Both the position numbers and the translations under genes were made by a program. 64,000 bases of DNA from Alloascoidea africana (lineage: Eukaryota > Ascomycota > Alloascoideomycetes > Alloascoideales > Alloascoideaceae): contig JAKTTT010000036.1 in assembly GCA_030581615.1 (NCBI GenBank), positions 167,534 through 231,533 on the forward strand, given 5' to 3'. Positions 54,261-64,000 of this stretch are shown one piece after another (the first letter of the stretch is position 1; each line of letters begins with the position of its first letter). The notes under the pieces were generated by a model. It was not told the origin of the DNA, made no database searches, and saw only the letters and a program-made list of their open reading frames with translations.

Positions 54261-55292
54261 TCAGAGACTTTCAAAGTCTTGGAACAAAACCTGGTCTCTA
54301 CTCTCAATTTTATCAAGGGGAGTCAAGTAGTCAATCTTTTGCATGGGGCGTTTACCACTGGGGAAATAATCCTTCAATATTGCGGCCTCGTCGAATAAGG
54401 GAACATGGGGAGGAGCGATTTCCTTTCTCCTGAGTGCATCCCAATCCACCCTGGAAAAGAAGCGGTGACCGCGGATTTCTTGGGCGCCATATGTTCCCAG
54501 CCTTTGTTTGGGATCCTTATTCAGTAAGCAGTGGAGCAAATCGCGGTATGCTTTCGAGAGCTTCCGGGGCATCTCCTCGATGTTTGGCACCCGCATCATA
54601 ATGTTGGCGTAGAGCTGGTATATCCCATCTGCCTCGAACGGTAGCCGACAAAACACCAGTGCATATGCCACAACACCGAGAGCCCACCAGTCGAGGGCCT
54701 CTGGATTCTGAATGGGGATGTAGTTCCAGAACAGTTCCGGAGCGAGATATTCGGGTGTTCCTTCCCAAGGAACTTTGAACCCCAAAACATTCTCGCGCCA
54801 GGTTGAAAGCCCAAAGTCACACAAGGAGATATGCCCCTCGGCGTCTATCAACACGTTTTCGGGCTTGAGGTCCCGAAAGATTATCTCGTGTGAATGAAGA
54901 AAGTCGAGGGCTTCCACAAGCTCTGCAAGGTAGAACCTTGCTTCGCGCTCAGTGCGGCGATAGTTGCTGGACCAAATGTGATTGCACAGGTCCCCACCTG
55001 GGTACCAATCCATGGCAAAGTAAATTTTGTCATTGGATTGGTATGCCGCTTTGAGCGTGGTATTGAAAACGCCATACATGAGCTCCTCCATGATGTGTTT
55101 CTCTTGCTGGGCGTGTTTCGTTGATTTTGTGTCTATCAACTTTGCCTTGGAGATGACCTTTACGGCATAGAGTCTGGTTTTTTGTTTGCGATGATAACGA
55201 GTAAGATAGATTTTCCCAAAGCCACCTTCGCCTAATTTAAGGAAGGGCTGGAGGGATCGAAAATCGCGTTTGCTAAGTTCGTAAGTAGACAT
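54261..55292 (-). CDS. AGC-type Ser/Thr protein kinase, compact
   Basis: 343 aa, almost only a kinase domain. Gly loop GEGGFG at 21-26, VAVK-type Lys 45 (YAVKVISK), Glu of helix C in QQEKHIMEEL, and catalytic loop FRDLKPEN with Asp 141 (Phe in place of His/Tyr). DFG at 159-161, activation segment ending GTPEYLAPE, then DWWALGVVAY. The C-terminal extension has PPHVPLF and ends LFQDFESL, where FQDF could be the AGC hydrophobic motif. No regulatory domain precedes it, so it is shorter than Sch9/Ypk1/Pkc1 and nearer PKA/Nrc2 size. Degenerate copies of this gene occur at 61.8-62.6 kb. Substrate and pathway unknown. Confidence 0.85.
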   Translation of the reverse strand: MSTYELSKRDFRSLQPFLKLGEGGFGKIYLTRYHRKQKTRLYAVKVISKAKLIDTKSTKHAQQEKHIMEELMYGVFNTTLKAAYQSNDKIYFAMDWYPGGDLCNHIWSSNYRRTEREARFYLAELVEALDFLHSHEIIFRDLKPENVLIDAEGHISLCDFGLSTWRENVLGFKVPWEGTPEYLAPELFWNYIPIQNPEALDWWALGVVAYALVFCRLPFEADGIYQLYANIMMRVPNIEEMPRKLSKAYRDLLHCLLNKDPKQRLGTYGAQEIRGHRFFSRVDWDALRRKEIAPPHVPLFDEAAILKDYFPSGKRPMQKIDYLTPLDKIESRDQVLFQDFESL

Positions 55293-56868
55293 GGCAGTTT
55301 CTCAGAGTTTTTGCAACAGAAGTAGATGGGATAAAGTGGAGTAAGATGGAAGGGGATATTTGGAGTCAGCGCTCTTTTTTATAGACATTGGAAATAGGGC
55401 CGCTATTGTTTGAATTGAGTTTGGACAAGGTGAACATGTCAAACATGAGTTAGAGTCTGTTTAGCTGGAGATGCCGAATTGGGATGTTTTCTGGAGTTTG
55501 ACGCAGGTATTTTTATTTTAGTTAATCCGATTGCGATATCCCGAGGGTAAAAATGCTTTTGGACAAAGGTGCCCTGCTGAATCAACAGAGATATTGGTGG
55601 GTCTGCCATTTTTGTAAACCTAAAGCTGTGGATCAAAGAGATAAGGTTTTAGGTCCCTGCATACAACGAGCAGAAGCTCATCGGTGATCCAGAGCCACGC
55701 CAAATAGTGTTGAATAAGGATTCGATTCACTAGACACAGACGTTTAACTGTAAGCCAGGTATCAGTATTTGCCAACAACTGGCTGAAGAATCAGCCGTCT
55801 TTACCTGGTAAAAATGGCAAATGCAGAGTGTGCGGCTAGAAATGATCCAGATTAAACTTTTTGTTGTTCTTTTTTTTAAACTCAACCAACCTTCATACCA
55901 AAATAGACTTCTCATCTATTGCAAAACAGGCAGTTACATTTTTCATTTAATCTCTGTCTTTATTGTTGATTTGGATATAGTATAGGTTGAACCCAATATC
56001 ATTCTAGTAGTTTTTCCCATCGTTTGAAGTATACCAGAATGGTATTTATCACACTTGACACATAGAAGCTGGACCCAAGCCACTTTAATTGTACTTTCAA
56101 GTTTGGCGATACCAGAGCGGCAGGGTTTGAGCATTCTGCAAACTCTTTTTCAAATTTTCCAAAAACAGGAGATGTGCTCTGTTCTTTCAGTTGGGAAAGA
56201 ACAAAACCATTCAAACTGGAAACCTCTGTTCCTTAATCTATTGTTCTTCGAAATGATTTCTTTGTTGGGCTTTTTAACTTTATAATATCATTCAAACTCT
56301 GAGGTTTGAATTTCTTCTGATTCCTCTCGAAGAAAAAACTTTAGTACGTCTACTGGCCAGATAATTATGTGCTTGTTCATCATTTGAAAACTCTAGGCAT
56401 TGTTATTTGCAATACTCTCCTACACATGACCTACGTGTGGAGTCACTCTCCGACATCTAAAAGACTAAGTTATGAATTTCATTCTTCAACACTGGGAATT
56501 GCTTCTATGAAGGCAGTTTGAAGTGAATACATTCTGGGCAAAACCAATTTTTCTGAGTATACATTGCATTAGATTTAGATGATACTATTAGCAGAAAAAA
56601 AAAAACTGTAAGGATCAGTATTATGTGAAAGGACTAAGTACAGTGTAGATTCAGCCAGGATTATTCTGACAAATCTCGGCACAAATGACAGTCAAGACTT
56701 TTAGGTACTACCGTTCTCTCAACACTGCTTTCCAACCTCAATTGTCTGTATTTCCATATTTTGCTCTATTCTAACCTATTTTATTTGACCCATTCTTTGA
56801 TTTAATTCTAACAAAAGCAATCTCTTCGTCAAAATATCGACCTCCAAACCTGGTAATTCTTTTTCAAT
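55293..56868. other. Kinase upstream region
   Basis: About 1.6 kb of AT-rich DNA between the kinase start and the F-box gene stop. Only short ORFs (up to 76 codons) without family features. No tRNA or repeat recognised. Confidence 0.55.
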
Positions 56869-58383
56869 TTAGTTTCCAGAACTAAAGTATTGAAGAGTAT
56901 TATCACCCAGAACAGCTGCTCCAGCACAAGACTCAGGATTGTCGTCCAGTCTGATCTCATCTGCATGAGAAAAAGGTATAATAATTCCTTCAGGAGTTTC
57001 AATAACTTCGGGATTTTTACTACCTTCCCGATTTTCAATCCCCAACGTAAGAATTTTTGTACCAGTGAGGGCATCATACGCTAGCATTCTTTTACCATTC
57101 TCTCCAGCAATAAGACCTACCAAAACAATCAGAGAGTTATTTGCAATGGCAGATACTTCCCAGCGTACCCCATCTGAGAGGTCTGTAGGATTTCGGATGA
57201 TGGCTGTTGGCTTCAACCACTCGTCATCTGAGTGCTGACGGAAGTCAAATATGACAATTTCACCTGTTTCAACCTGTACAGTTGCCAAACAGGCACCACC
57301 ACCAACCAGTGATTTATCGTATGTTAGCAGCGATGTCTTATCAATTGAAATCCTGATAATGCGTTTCTCATTTTCCGTACCAAGCGCGACGTCAAGCTTT
57401 AGAGTCTTTGAAGACCATTTGGGAACCCCATCTTGGCTTTGGTTCATATCATATCGAATGATCTCATTTCCCTGCCCCTTCCATAGTACACAATATCCTG
57501 CTGCAAAGTCGACCGCGAAGATATTGGAAGCATCTTCCTCAACATTTCTGGAGATTGCTAATATGAAGTCGTCACTATGTGGAGGTTTGTAATACACATT
57601 TCCTGATTTGTCTCTTGCCACGATAGTGCCCTTAAAGTCTGCAAAAAAAATCGTGATAGCATGACAGTCTGGACTAACTTGCCACTCCTCAAGCTTTTTG
57701 TTAAGTTTGAGATCCCAAGCTTGTATCTTACCACTCCTGTCTCCAGTATAAAGCGAAGTTTCGTTGTTGAAGATATCTTCCTTGTTGATACATAGAACCG
57801 AAACCCCGTCTACTGGTAGTGGAAGCGTACGGCATTGATAGCTTAAGGATTTGTCTTGAGAGAACAAAACCGCCTCAACTGAGCCATCTTCATGTACAAG
57901 TGCAAGGGCATCAGGTGAAGAGACAGCAATACCAACATTGTAGCTTTCAAATTGTATGTTTGCAGAAATCTTTTTCTTATCTAGGTCAAAAATATCAACC
58001 ATACCAGTAATTGCTGAAAAATGCTGCAAGCGATTATTGCTAAAGTCATCTTCGAAGTAGTCAAGAAATCCAACAGTATTGACAAGCGTGCGGAAAATGA
58101 GTTTCCCTTCACTCCACTTTCGAAGACAAAACATTCTGTAGCGGTATTCCTCTTGCCAGCTTTTACTTTTCGAAACGCTCGGAAAAGACTTGGTGCCAAA
58201 AAAATTAACAAAAATCTGTGCCCAAATATCATCGTTGTGAACAATTCGTTTCCACTTTCTGCAAACGCAACCTGCTTGGTGGAGCAAGTCGGGATCCAGA
58301 TAACCAAAGACCTGTGTCAGTACTTCATCAGGCAGATCATTGATAGCTGTCGCTTTTGATTTGGGAGCTTGAACAGACAGCAT
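56869..58383 (-). CDS. F-box protein with a WD40/beta-propeller-like C-terminus
   Basis: 504 aa. The N-terminal F-box near residues 14-60 has INDLPDEVLTQVFGYLDPD, then CVCRKWKRIVHNDDIWAQIF, and would bind Skp1 in an SCF ubiquitin ligase. The remaining 440 residues are beta-rich with propeller-like units (NVGIAVSSPDALALVHEDG, SLYTGDRSGKIQAWDLKLN, GTIVARDKSGNVYY, GEIVIFDF). One unit (GDRSGKIQAWDLKLNKKLEEW) closely resembles a WD40 repeat, the others are degenerate. The end is LDDNPESCAGAAVLGDN. The target is unknown. Broken copies lie at 59.8-61.0 and 63.5-63.8 kb and an inverted fragment of its 3' end at 59.45-59.65 kb, so this is the parent or sister of a local family. Confidence 0.85.
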   Translation of the reverse strand: MLSVQAPKSKATAINDLPDEVLTQVFGYLDPDLLHQAGCVCRKWKRIVHNDDIWAQIFVNFFGTKSFPSVSKSKSWQEEYRYRMFCLRKWSEGKLIFRTLVNTVGFLDYFEDDFSNNRLQHFSAITGMVDIFDLDKKKISANIQFESYNVGIAVSSPDALALVHEDGSVEAVLFSQDKSLSYQCRTLPLPVDGVSVLCINKEDIFNNETSLYTGDRSGKIQAWDLKLNKKLEEWQVSPDCHAITIFFADFKGTIVARDKSGNVYYKPPHSDDFILAISRNVEEDASNIFAVDFAAGYCVLWKGQGNEIIRYDMNQSQDGVPKWSSKTLKLDVALGTENEKRIIRISIDKTSLLTYDKSLVGGGACLATVQVETGEIVIFDFRQHSDDEWLKPTAIIRNPTDLSDGVRWEVSAIANNSLIVLVGLIAGENGKRMLAYDALTGTKILTLGIENREGSKNPEVIETPEGIIIPFSHADEIRLDDNPESCAGAAVLGDNTLQYFSSGN

Positions 58384-59453
58384 TGTGGGACGGTCTGTAA
58401 GAGCTGCTAGTACTATTTGTCCTGCTTGGTTTACTGCCGTGCCTTATTGAAGCGTTGCTCTATTTATTCTCTTCCCTGGCTGACCCATAGACAGCCCAAC
58501 GTTTCGGGTTATTCTTCTCCCCCGCAGTACCGTTCACATGTGTGGCAAACTGTTAAAATACCCAAAGTGTCAAGTTACACCAATATCCATATCCATTGAA
58601 AGTGGATATCTGTCAGTTAACTCTACGACCGATCAAACTTTAACCAGACGGATAGGCCGTTTCCTCACGAACACGGCATCAACCAACTCGGTTCGAATAG
58701 TAATGAATCAAATGCTGTAATCAAGGACATAAATCAAGTATCCAAAGAAGTACAGAACGTTCGGTCCACAGGAACATGAACAAACACCAAAACCTAGCAC
58801 AGAGTCAATTTGCCACATGCAAAAACCGATAGCATGCACAGAGGACACTAAGAAGGAAAAGGCAGCAGAATCAAAGATTGTTGGAAAAATGCTTGTCTGA
58901 CAGCACTCAGAGAGCAATGGGTTTTAGAAAGATTAAGAGAGTCAAGGACCTTAGAACGGTATCAACACAATCGATCAATGGTGAATTGGTCAACAAAATC
59001 CAAAGAGCTTACGCCGGGGGATGTTTTCAGCAAGCCAAAACCAGTGCTCTCTGCTTTAGCCCAACTCTTGAGCGGAACCAGCTTGGTAGAAATCAAATTC
59101 AAAATAATTCTCAGAAAGGAGCCGCCAGAGTGCGAAAGTGGATATGATAGTCCCAGGATTGACCACGAAGTGCGAGACTGGCCAAAGTGGCACACGCAGC
59201 ACTTTCGCGTGAGATGCGGGATCAGGCAATCCAGCACCACGATGGAGCTTTGAGAAAACTTATCAAAGGAAAGAAATTAGAGCTCCAGAGATCATAGTAC
59301 ATTGCTCTCTATGGAGCGGACCCCGTCCGGGGTCGACGCCGTTGAGCGTTCGGTCAAGCTTTTCAACTAACGAAAAGTAAATGTGCAACTAGAAAGATGG
59401 ACAGGTGGAGCTTTAAATTCTTTATGGACTAACTTTGGAAGTCATTGTACAAA
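58384..59453. other. Upstream region of the F-box gene, no recognisable gene
   Basis: About 1.07 kb. Plus-strand frames (58878-59147 and 58978-59253) overlap each other with similar residues around GELVNKIQRAYAGG, as if one frame had been shifted, but I recognise no family. A short perfect hairpin GACCCC-GTCC-GGGGTC lies at 59319-59334. Confidence 0.4.
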
Positions 59454-59650
59454 GCCTCTACTAAAGTATTATAGAGTATTCCTCCCCATAACAACTGCTT
59501 CAGCACACGACTCAGGATTGTTGTCATTTTGGATTATGGTGGTATTCTTTCGGATGATGGCTGTTGATTATCCCAAAGATATCAGACTGGACGACAATCC
59601 TGAGTCGTGTGCTGGAGCAGTTGGGAGGAATTTTCTACAATACTTTAGTA
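59454..59650. repeat. Inverted duplication of the F-box gene 3' end
   Basis: Two copies of the last about 70 bp of the F-box gene (encoding LDDNPESCAGA...LQYF) face each other: minus-oriented at 59454-59525 and plus-oriented at about 59578-59650, separated by about 50 bp. Both resemble 56880-56950, with substitutions and small gaps. Confidence 0.8.
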
Positions 59651-59799
59651 GAGGCCTTGAACATAGACATCCGCTTTTGGATTATGTTATATCATATGGA
59701 CGTAGGGTCGCAAACCAGAAGATGTGCCATATGGCATATCTGCCATTGCAAAATTATCAATTATATAATGGGTCTATTTGATAGTAATTAATTTCAATT

Positions 59800-60979
59800 T
59801 CAAGTTTTAAATATGACAATTTCACCAGTTGCAACCTGCAAAGTTGCCAAACAGGCCCCTCCACCAACAAATGATTCATCGTATGTCAGCAGCGATGTCT
59901 CATCAATTGAACTCTTGACAACGTGATACTTGCTTCCCTTACCAAGCGCGACGTCAAGCCTTAGATTCTTTGAAGGCCATTTGGGAATCCCATCTTGGCT
60001 TTGGTTCATATCATATGGAATAATCTCATAGGCCTTACTTATTACAAATTATCCAGCAACAAAGTCGACCGCGAAGATACTGAAAGGATCTGCCTTGTAA
60101 AAATCTCTCTCCAAGCTTCCGGAGATTACTAATATGAAGTCGTCACTATGGGGAGTTTTGTAATACAAATTGTCTGACCAATCTCTCGCCACGATGGTGC
60201 CCTTAAAGTCTGCAAAAATATTGCGGATAACATCGGCGTCTGGACCTAATTGCCACTCCGCAAGCATTTTGCTGTGTTTGAGATCCCAAGGTTGTATCCT
60301 ACCGCTCCAGTGTCCAGTATAAAGCGAAGTGTTGTTGTTGTGGATATCTTGCTTGTCGAGACATAGAACCCGAACCCGTCTGCTGAGGGTCGTGAAACCG
60401 CACCACAATGATAGGTTGTGGATTTGTCTTGAGAGAACAAAAATGTCTCAACTGAGTCATTTTGAAGTTGAAGAGCAAAGGCATCAGGTGAAGAGACGAC
60501 AGGCCCACTGTCAAGATAGTGACGTCTATCTCCCAGATTTTCGCCTCCACATACGGCTGGCCTGGCCACGTTTAAGTAGACTCTTAGGTCAAAAACATCG
60601 AGGATAGCAGTAAACTTTGATAGTTTCAGCAAACGATTGTTTTTAAAGTCAGCTTCTAATGAATTGTCTCACCTTCGACAAGCGTGTGGAAAATGAGTTT
60701 CCCTTCACTCCACTTTCGAAGACAAAACTTTCTGTAGCGGTATTCCTCTCGCCAGCTGTTACTTTTCGAAACGCTCCGAAAAGATTTGATGCCAAAAATC
60801 ATGAACGAAAATCTCTTCCCAAATAGCGTCGTTGTGAACAATTCTTTTCTGCTTTCTGAAACGCAACCCGATTGGTGGAACAATTCCAGATCCAGATAAC
60901 CAAAAATCTGTGTCAGCATTTCATCATGAAGCTCATTGATAACTGTCGCTTTTGATTTGGGGGCTTGAACAGACAACAT
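59800..60979 (-). pseudogene. Degenerate copy of the F-box/WD40-like gene
   Basis: From the ATG at 60979 the frame starts MLSVQAPKSKATVINELHDE, nearly the same as the intact gene. A small indel then shifts the F-box (CVSESRKELFTTTLFGKRF in place of the Trp-rich end), and the rest is spread over at least four frames (60656-60979, 60246-60632, 60049-60408, 59800-60009) with internal deletions. Many residues are kept (SLYTGHWSGRIQPWDLKHS, GTIVARDWSDNLYYKTPHSD). The last about 100 codons are missing here; related 3'-end pieces are at 59454-59650. Clearly non-functional as an F-box/propeller protein. Confidence 0.88.
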
Positions 60980-61774
60980 TGTGTAACGGTCTGTAAGATG
61001 CGCCACTTGTCCTACTTGGTGAAGTCTAGGTGTCTGTGTCTTGTTAAAACCTTCCCACTGCTCTATTTATTCTCTTTCCTGGCTATAGACAGCACAACGC
61101 TTCCAGTCTCTGCTCTCTCTCTGGCGACGCTTTTCATGTGTTTGACGAGATGTCAAAATACACAAAATGCCATACTATACAGTGTCCTGCAAAATACTCG
61201 AATGCATTTTTTTATGAACCACCACCACCACTCCATTTCTATAGCCAGAAATGTGCTTTAGTAAGATAGTATAGCGTAATAAAAATTGGAATTTTTGGTG
61301 GTGACTTGTGCAAGTTTGCATTTGATCATTCTGCTGCGGAACATAACACATACTAGTACTATTAAGTTCTTGAGCAACCAATATAACTCCAAATTTCCTA
61401 AACAATCATCAGCAATAATCTTTGAAGTGCTCCTAATTAAGGGCTGAAAAAAAAAGACCGAAAAAACTTTTGAAGCCTTGTCAATTCTTGTTTGCAGTTT
61501 GATGATTCAAGAGGTTGTGATGCTTACCCACAAGGTTTAGCCATACGGAATAGAAAAGACTCTTCGATTGGGTTTAAACCTGGTAAATGAGATAGTCATT
61601 GAAACAATTTAAATCTGTTTATTTGAACTATTCATTTGTCTTATTTGTGGTGTTATTAAGCTCACTCGCTTATGGGAAAACGACATCTCCTACTTCCTTT
61701 TCATACATTAAAATATATAGCAGTTTCTCCTACAAAAAATGATGCACGTCGCAGCACAAGAAGAATGTCCCTGT
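60980..61774. other. Spacer between broken F-box and kinase copies
   Basis: About 800 bp, AT-rich. The first about 150 bp resemble the upstream region of the intact F-box gene (SCF-gene promoter copy near 58384-58530). No other gene seen. Confidence 0.5.
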
Positions 61775-62071
61775 GCATCCAACAAGACGTTGCCGAGCTT
61801 GAGGTCTTGAAAGACTATTCCATGCATGTGCATAAAACCTGGGGCATCGACCAACTCTGTAAGGTAGAACCTTGCTTCGTCCTCAGTGCCATTATAGTTG
61901 CTGGAAGCTATATGGCTGTACAAAGTTCCTCCTGGATAGAAATCCATGGGGATTGAAAAGACCCCCTGAGAGTTGTGTTGAAAATGCCTGGACTGAGACG
62001 CTCCATGAAGCGTTTCTCCTTCTCGGCATGTTTGGTGGCTTTTCTCTCTATCAATTTGGCTTTGGAGATGG
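61775..62071 (-). pseudogene. Kinase pseudogene fragment, minus-strand arm
   Basis: The reverse strand encodes residues matching the middle of the AGC kinase at 54.3 kb: YPGGTLYSHIASSNYNGTED, EARFYLTELVDAPGFMHMHG, IVFQDLKLGNVLLDAQGH. The catalytic Asp context is altered (FQDLKLGN) and the Gly loop and C-lobe are missing. It meets a second fragment head to head at 62072-62081. Confidence 0.85.
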
Positions 62072-62390
62072 CCTTTCAACACCATCTCAAAGCCAAATTG
62101 ATAGAGGCAGGCGCCGCCAAACATGCCGAGAAGGAAAAGCGCTTCTTGGAGTGTCTCAACCCAGGCATGTTCAGCACAACTCTCAGGGGGTCTTTTCAAT
62201 CCCCATGAATTTCTATGCTGGAGGAGACTTGTGCAGTCACATATGGTCCAGCAACTATCGCCGCACTGAGCGCGAAGCAAGATTCTACCTTGCAGAGCTG
62301 GTGGAAGCCCTGGGCTTTATCCACGCGAATAGGATAGTGTTCAGAAACTTCAAGCCCGAAAACGTGTTGATAGACGCCGAGGGGCATATC
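61775..62390. repeat. Head-to-head inverted repeat of kinase fragments
   Basis: Arms 61775-62071 and 62082-62390 are reverse complements with about 10-nt spacer (CCTTTCAACA). They are most alike in the inner 140 bp (for example AACTCTCAGGGGGTCTTTTC in both) and diverge outward. Confidence 0.85.
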
Positions 62391-62565
62391 TCCTTGTGTG
62401 ACTTTGGGCTCTCAACCTGGCGCTAAAATGTTTTGGGGTTCAAAGTTCCTTGGGAAGGAACACCCGAATATCTCGCTCCGTAACTGTTCTGGGACTTCAT
62501 CCCCATTCACAATCCAGAGGCCCTCGACTGGTGGGCTCTCGGTGTTGTGGCATATGAACTGGTGT
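62082..62565 (+). pseudogene. Kinase pseudogene fragment, plus-strand arm
   Basis: The plus strand encodes SNYRRTEREARFYLAELVEA as in the intact kinase, then FRNFKPENVL (catalytic Asp changed to Asn) and LCDFGLSTWR followed by a stop (62424-62426). Homology continues past it through VPWEGTPEYLAP, a second in-frame stop, and PEALDWWALGVVAY, and ends near 62565. The N-lobe before helix C is missing. It lies closer in sequence to the intact gene than the opposite arm does. Confidence 0.88.
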
Positions 62566-63479
62566 TGTAACACATGAACTGGCGTTTTTGTAGTGATTCG
62601 TAGAGAGAACGCACGTGCCCTAATCGAGACACACGCAAGAGAGAACGAAACCCAGAAAAGAAAAACAGAATCGGAAAACTCCCTGAGGAACCCCGAAATC
62701 TCAGGGAACTGGCTTCGTCTGGGGGGACTCCGTTCTCGAGCTTCACCACGGAGCCGGGCACTAAGCTCGATTCCCTCGCGGGAAAAGGGCTGGACCCGTG
62801 GTTCTTGCTAGAAGCCCACAATAGCATCGCGATCAAACGGAGGAGAGAGGAAACCAAGAAGGATTCTAAAGCCAAGAAGAGCGCTAAACCCCAAAAGAGC
62901 GCTAAAACCAGGGACAGCCTTAAGGACCCTTTCATCTCAATCCATTCGAAGGATTCTTTGCGCATTCCAAAGGAAAGCGAGATTTGGGGGTCGGTGGGGA
63001 CACTATAGTGGGTGCTACTCTGCAAATTGGGGGTTTGGGGAAGAGGAATGTCGAGTGTTGCAGGTTGATGTTGATGGTGATGTTCAAATTGTGATTCTAA
63101 CTGTATTTGTGATTGTAATTGTATTTGTGATTGTAATTGTGCTTGTGATTATGCTTGTGGTAGTTGTAGTGATGGCTCTGAAGGAATCCAGGGCTCATGG
63201 CTTCCAATGTCCCGCAGTTGGTTGGAGACTTCACGACACTAAACAGCATGATTTCCAATTTGTTCAAAATGGTCGTCTTCCGTCTGGTCCAACTGGAGAT
63301 AGTCCCAAAAGGTGGTGTCTTGCTCGACACCACTGTGGTGCCCAGAGTCCATGGTCGCAAGCAGATTCAGATTTCACACTTCCAGAAGCCGTTTTTATAT
63401 ATAGTTCATTGATAATAAGTTCACCAGCAACTGTTAAATATGTCAACAAACATTTTATAGACTGTTTCGTGTGTCAATA
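62566..63479. other. Region of unknown origin between pseudogene fragments
   Basis: About 900 bp not matching the kinase or F-box families. 62610-62960 is GC/purine-richer with overlapping frames on both strands that I cannot assign. A short direct repeat AAGAGCGCTAAA occurs near 62876-62907, and a TTGTGATTGTAATTGT-type tandem tract at 63090-63150. A plus frame at 63197-63412 is of unknown meaning. It may be a remnant of an inserted element, but no long terminal repeats or target duplication could be shown. Confidence 0.35.
63090..63170. repeat. Low-complexity GTGATTGTAATTGTATTT tract
   Basis: Several imperfect copies of an 18-nt unit made of GTGATTGTAATT-like hexamers. Confidence 0.7.
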
Positions 63480-63499
63480 GTACCATCACGATAGATAAA

Positions 63500-63815
63500 T
63501 TTCTGAGAAATGAGTTGCCCTTCACTCCACTTTCGAAGACAAAACTTTCTGTAACGCTATTCATCTCCCCAGCTCTTAAAAGATTTGGTGCCAAACTCAT
63601 GAACAAAAAACTTTTCCCAAATAGCCTCGTTGTGAACAATTCTTTTCCACTTTCTGAAACTGCACCTGATGGGTGAGTCCAGCTCTGATCCAGAAAACCA
63701 AAGATCTGTGCCAGTATTTTGTTGGGTGAAGCGTTGAGATCTGGCACTTGTGTTGTACTTTCAAAAAGACTTTTGCTTGACTTGGGAGAGTCTTTAACTT
63801 ACAGCATTGAGCAAC
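63500..63815 (-). pseudogene. N-terminal fragment of an F-box gene copy
   Basis: The reverse strand resembles the first about 100 codons of the intact F-box gene: a start-like region, then ILAQIFGFLDQSW, then frame changes, and the ESFVFESGVKG frame that is the shifted version of the YRYRMFCLRKWSEGK region. Homologous DNA also exists at 58080-58380 and 60680-60980, so this is a third copy. It is cut at the 3' side and frameshifted. Confidence 0.82.
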
Positions 63816-64000
63816 GGTATATATGATGGTCCAACGTTGCTTACTCTTTGTCAAGTTGGCTTAGGCCATGGGCCAGAGAGGGGGGGTACTATCACTTCTT
63901 ATCAAAATTGTGTCAACATCTGTACCACTATAAGTTTTCTTCCAAAGCTCATCAATAATCCGATTCGTCTCCTCCATTTTGATACTGTGATATTTCATGA
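63816..64000. other. Window end, nothing recognised
   Basis: 185 bp of AT-rich DNA following the F-box fragment. No feature supported. Confidence 0.4.

Noticed and set aside
54261-55292. Kinase suspected inactive because HRD reads FRD
   Set aside because: AGC kinases commonly have Tyr (or another aromatic) in place of His. Lys 45, Asp 141 and DFG are all present.
62566-63003. Solo LTR (TG...CA) at the kinase pseudogene break
   Set aside because: TG and CA can be placed, but no target-site duplication, second copy, primer-binding site or polypurine tract could be shown.
62507-63025. 172-codon minus-strand ORF with Leu-rich stretch
   Set aside because: Includes the antisense of the kinase pseudogene and of the purine-rich tract. 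Hydrophobicity reflects composition; no family match recognised.

Overview
The window is nuclear DNA from an ascomycete budding yeast (Saccharomycotina). Gene content (RIX1, PIS1, REV3, ATG29, TUM1, VAS1, ESA1, KIP2, CYR1, DRS1, VPS54, EPS1), mostly intronless long ORFs and short introns of about 50-125 nt with GTATGT/GTAAGT donors and (TA)CTAAC-like branch sites all point that way. CTG encodes the invariant Leu of the kinesin DLAGSE motif (near 27070), so this is not a CUG-Ser yeast. Nine host genes carry about 15 introns in total, including a probable GC-AG intron in REV3. An ELMO-family gene and an Atg29 with the conserved LLQQAAWLYE block are also present. This suits an intron-rich, relatively early-diverging lineage, but I cannot name the species.

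Layout. 1-18.6 kb is ordinary dense housekeeping DNA: RIX1 (partial), PIS1, REV3, ATG29, TUM1, an unknown helical protein, VAS1 and ESA1. A Ser-rich unknown protein with a PP1-docking-like motif follows at 19.3-21.2 kb. A gene desert of about 5 kb (21.2-26.2 kb) then leads to KIP2. After a further 2.6 kb without genes come adenylate cyclase CYR1, helicase DRS1, an ELMO-domain gene (LMO1-like, five introns) and GARP subunit VPS54.

At 46.5-49.5 kb lies a PIF/Harbinger-type DNA transposon. It has a 43-bp terminal inverted repeat (42/43 match), a spliced DDE transposase on the plus strand and a Myb/SANT-like second gene on the minus strand. This class is unusual in yeasts, and it is the strongest candidate for something undescribed here. 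EPS1 (PDI-like) and, 13 bp upstream of its first ATG, a WOPR-domain (Wor1/Ryp1/Mit1-type) transcription regulator follow. A foldback repeat of about 240 bp stands directly in front of the WOPR gene.

From 54 kb to the end the character changes. An intact AGC-type kinase and an intact F-box/WD40-like gene are followed by broken copies of both, some arranged as head-to-head inverted duplications. This looks like a fast-evolving accessory, possibly subtelomeric, region.

The clearest functional theme in the core part is nutrient and cAMP signalling (CYR1) alongside a morphogenetic master-switch type regulator (WOPR). TUM1 carries Cbf1- and Met31/32-like sites that suggest sulfur regulation.
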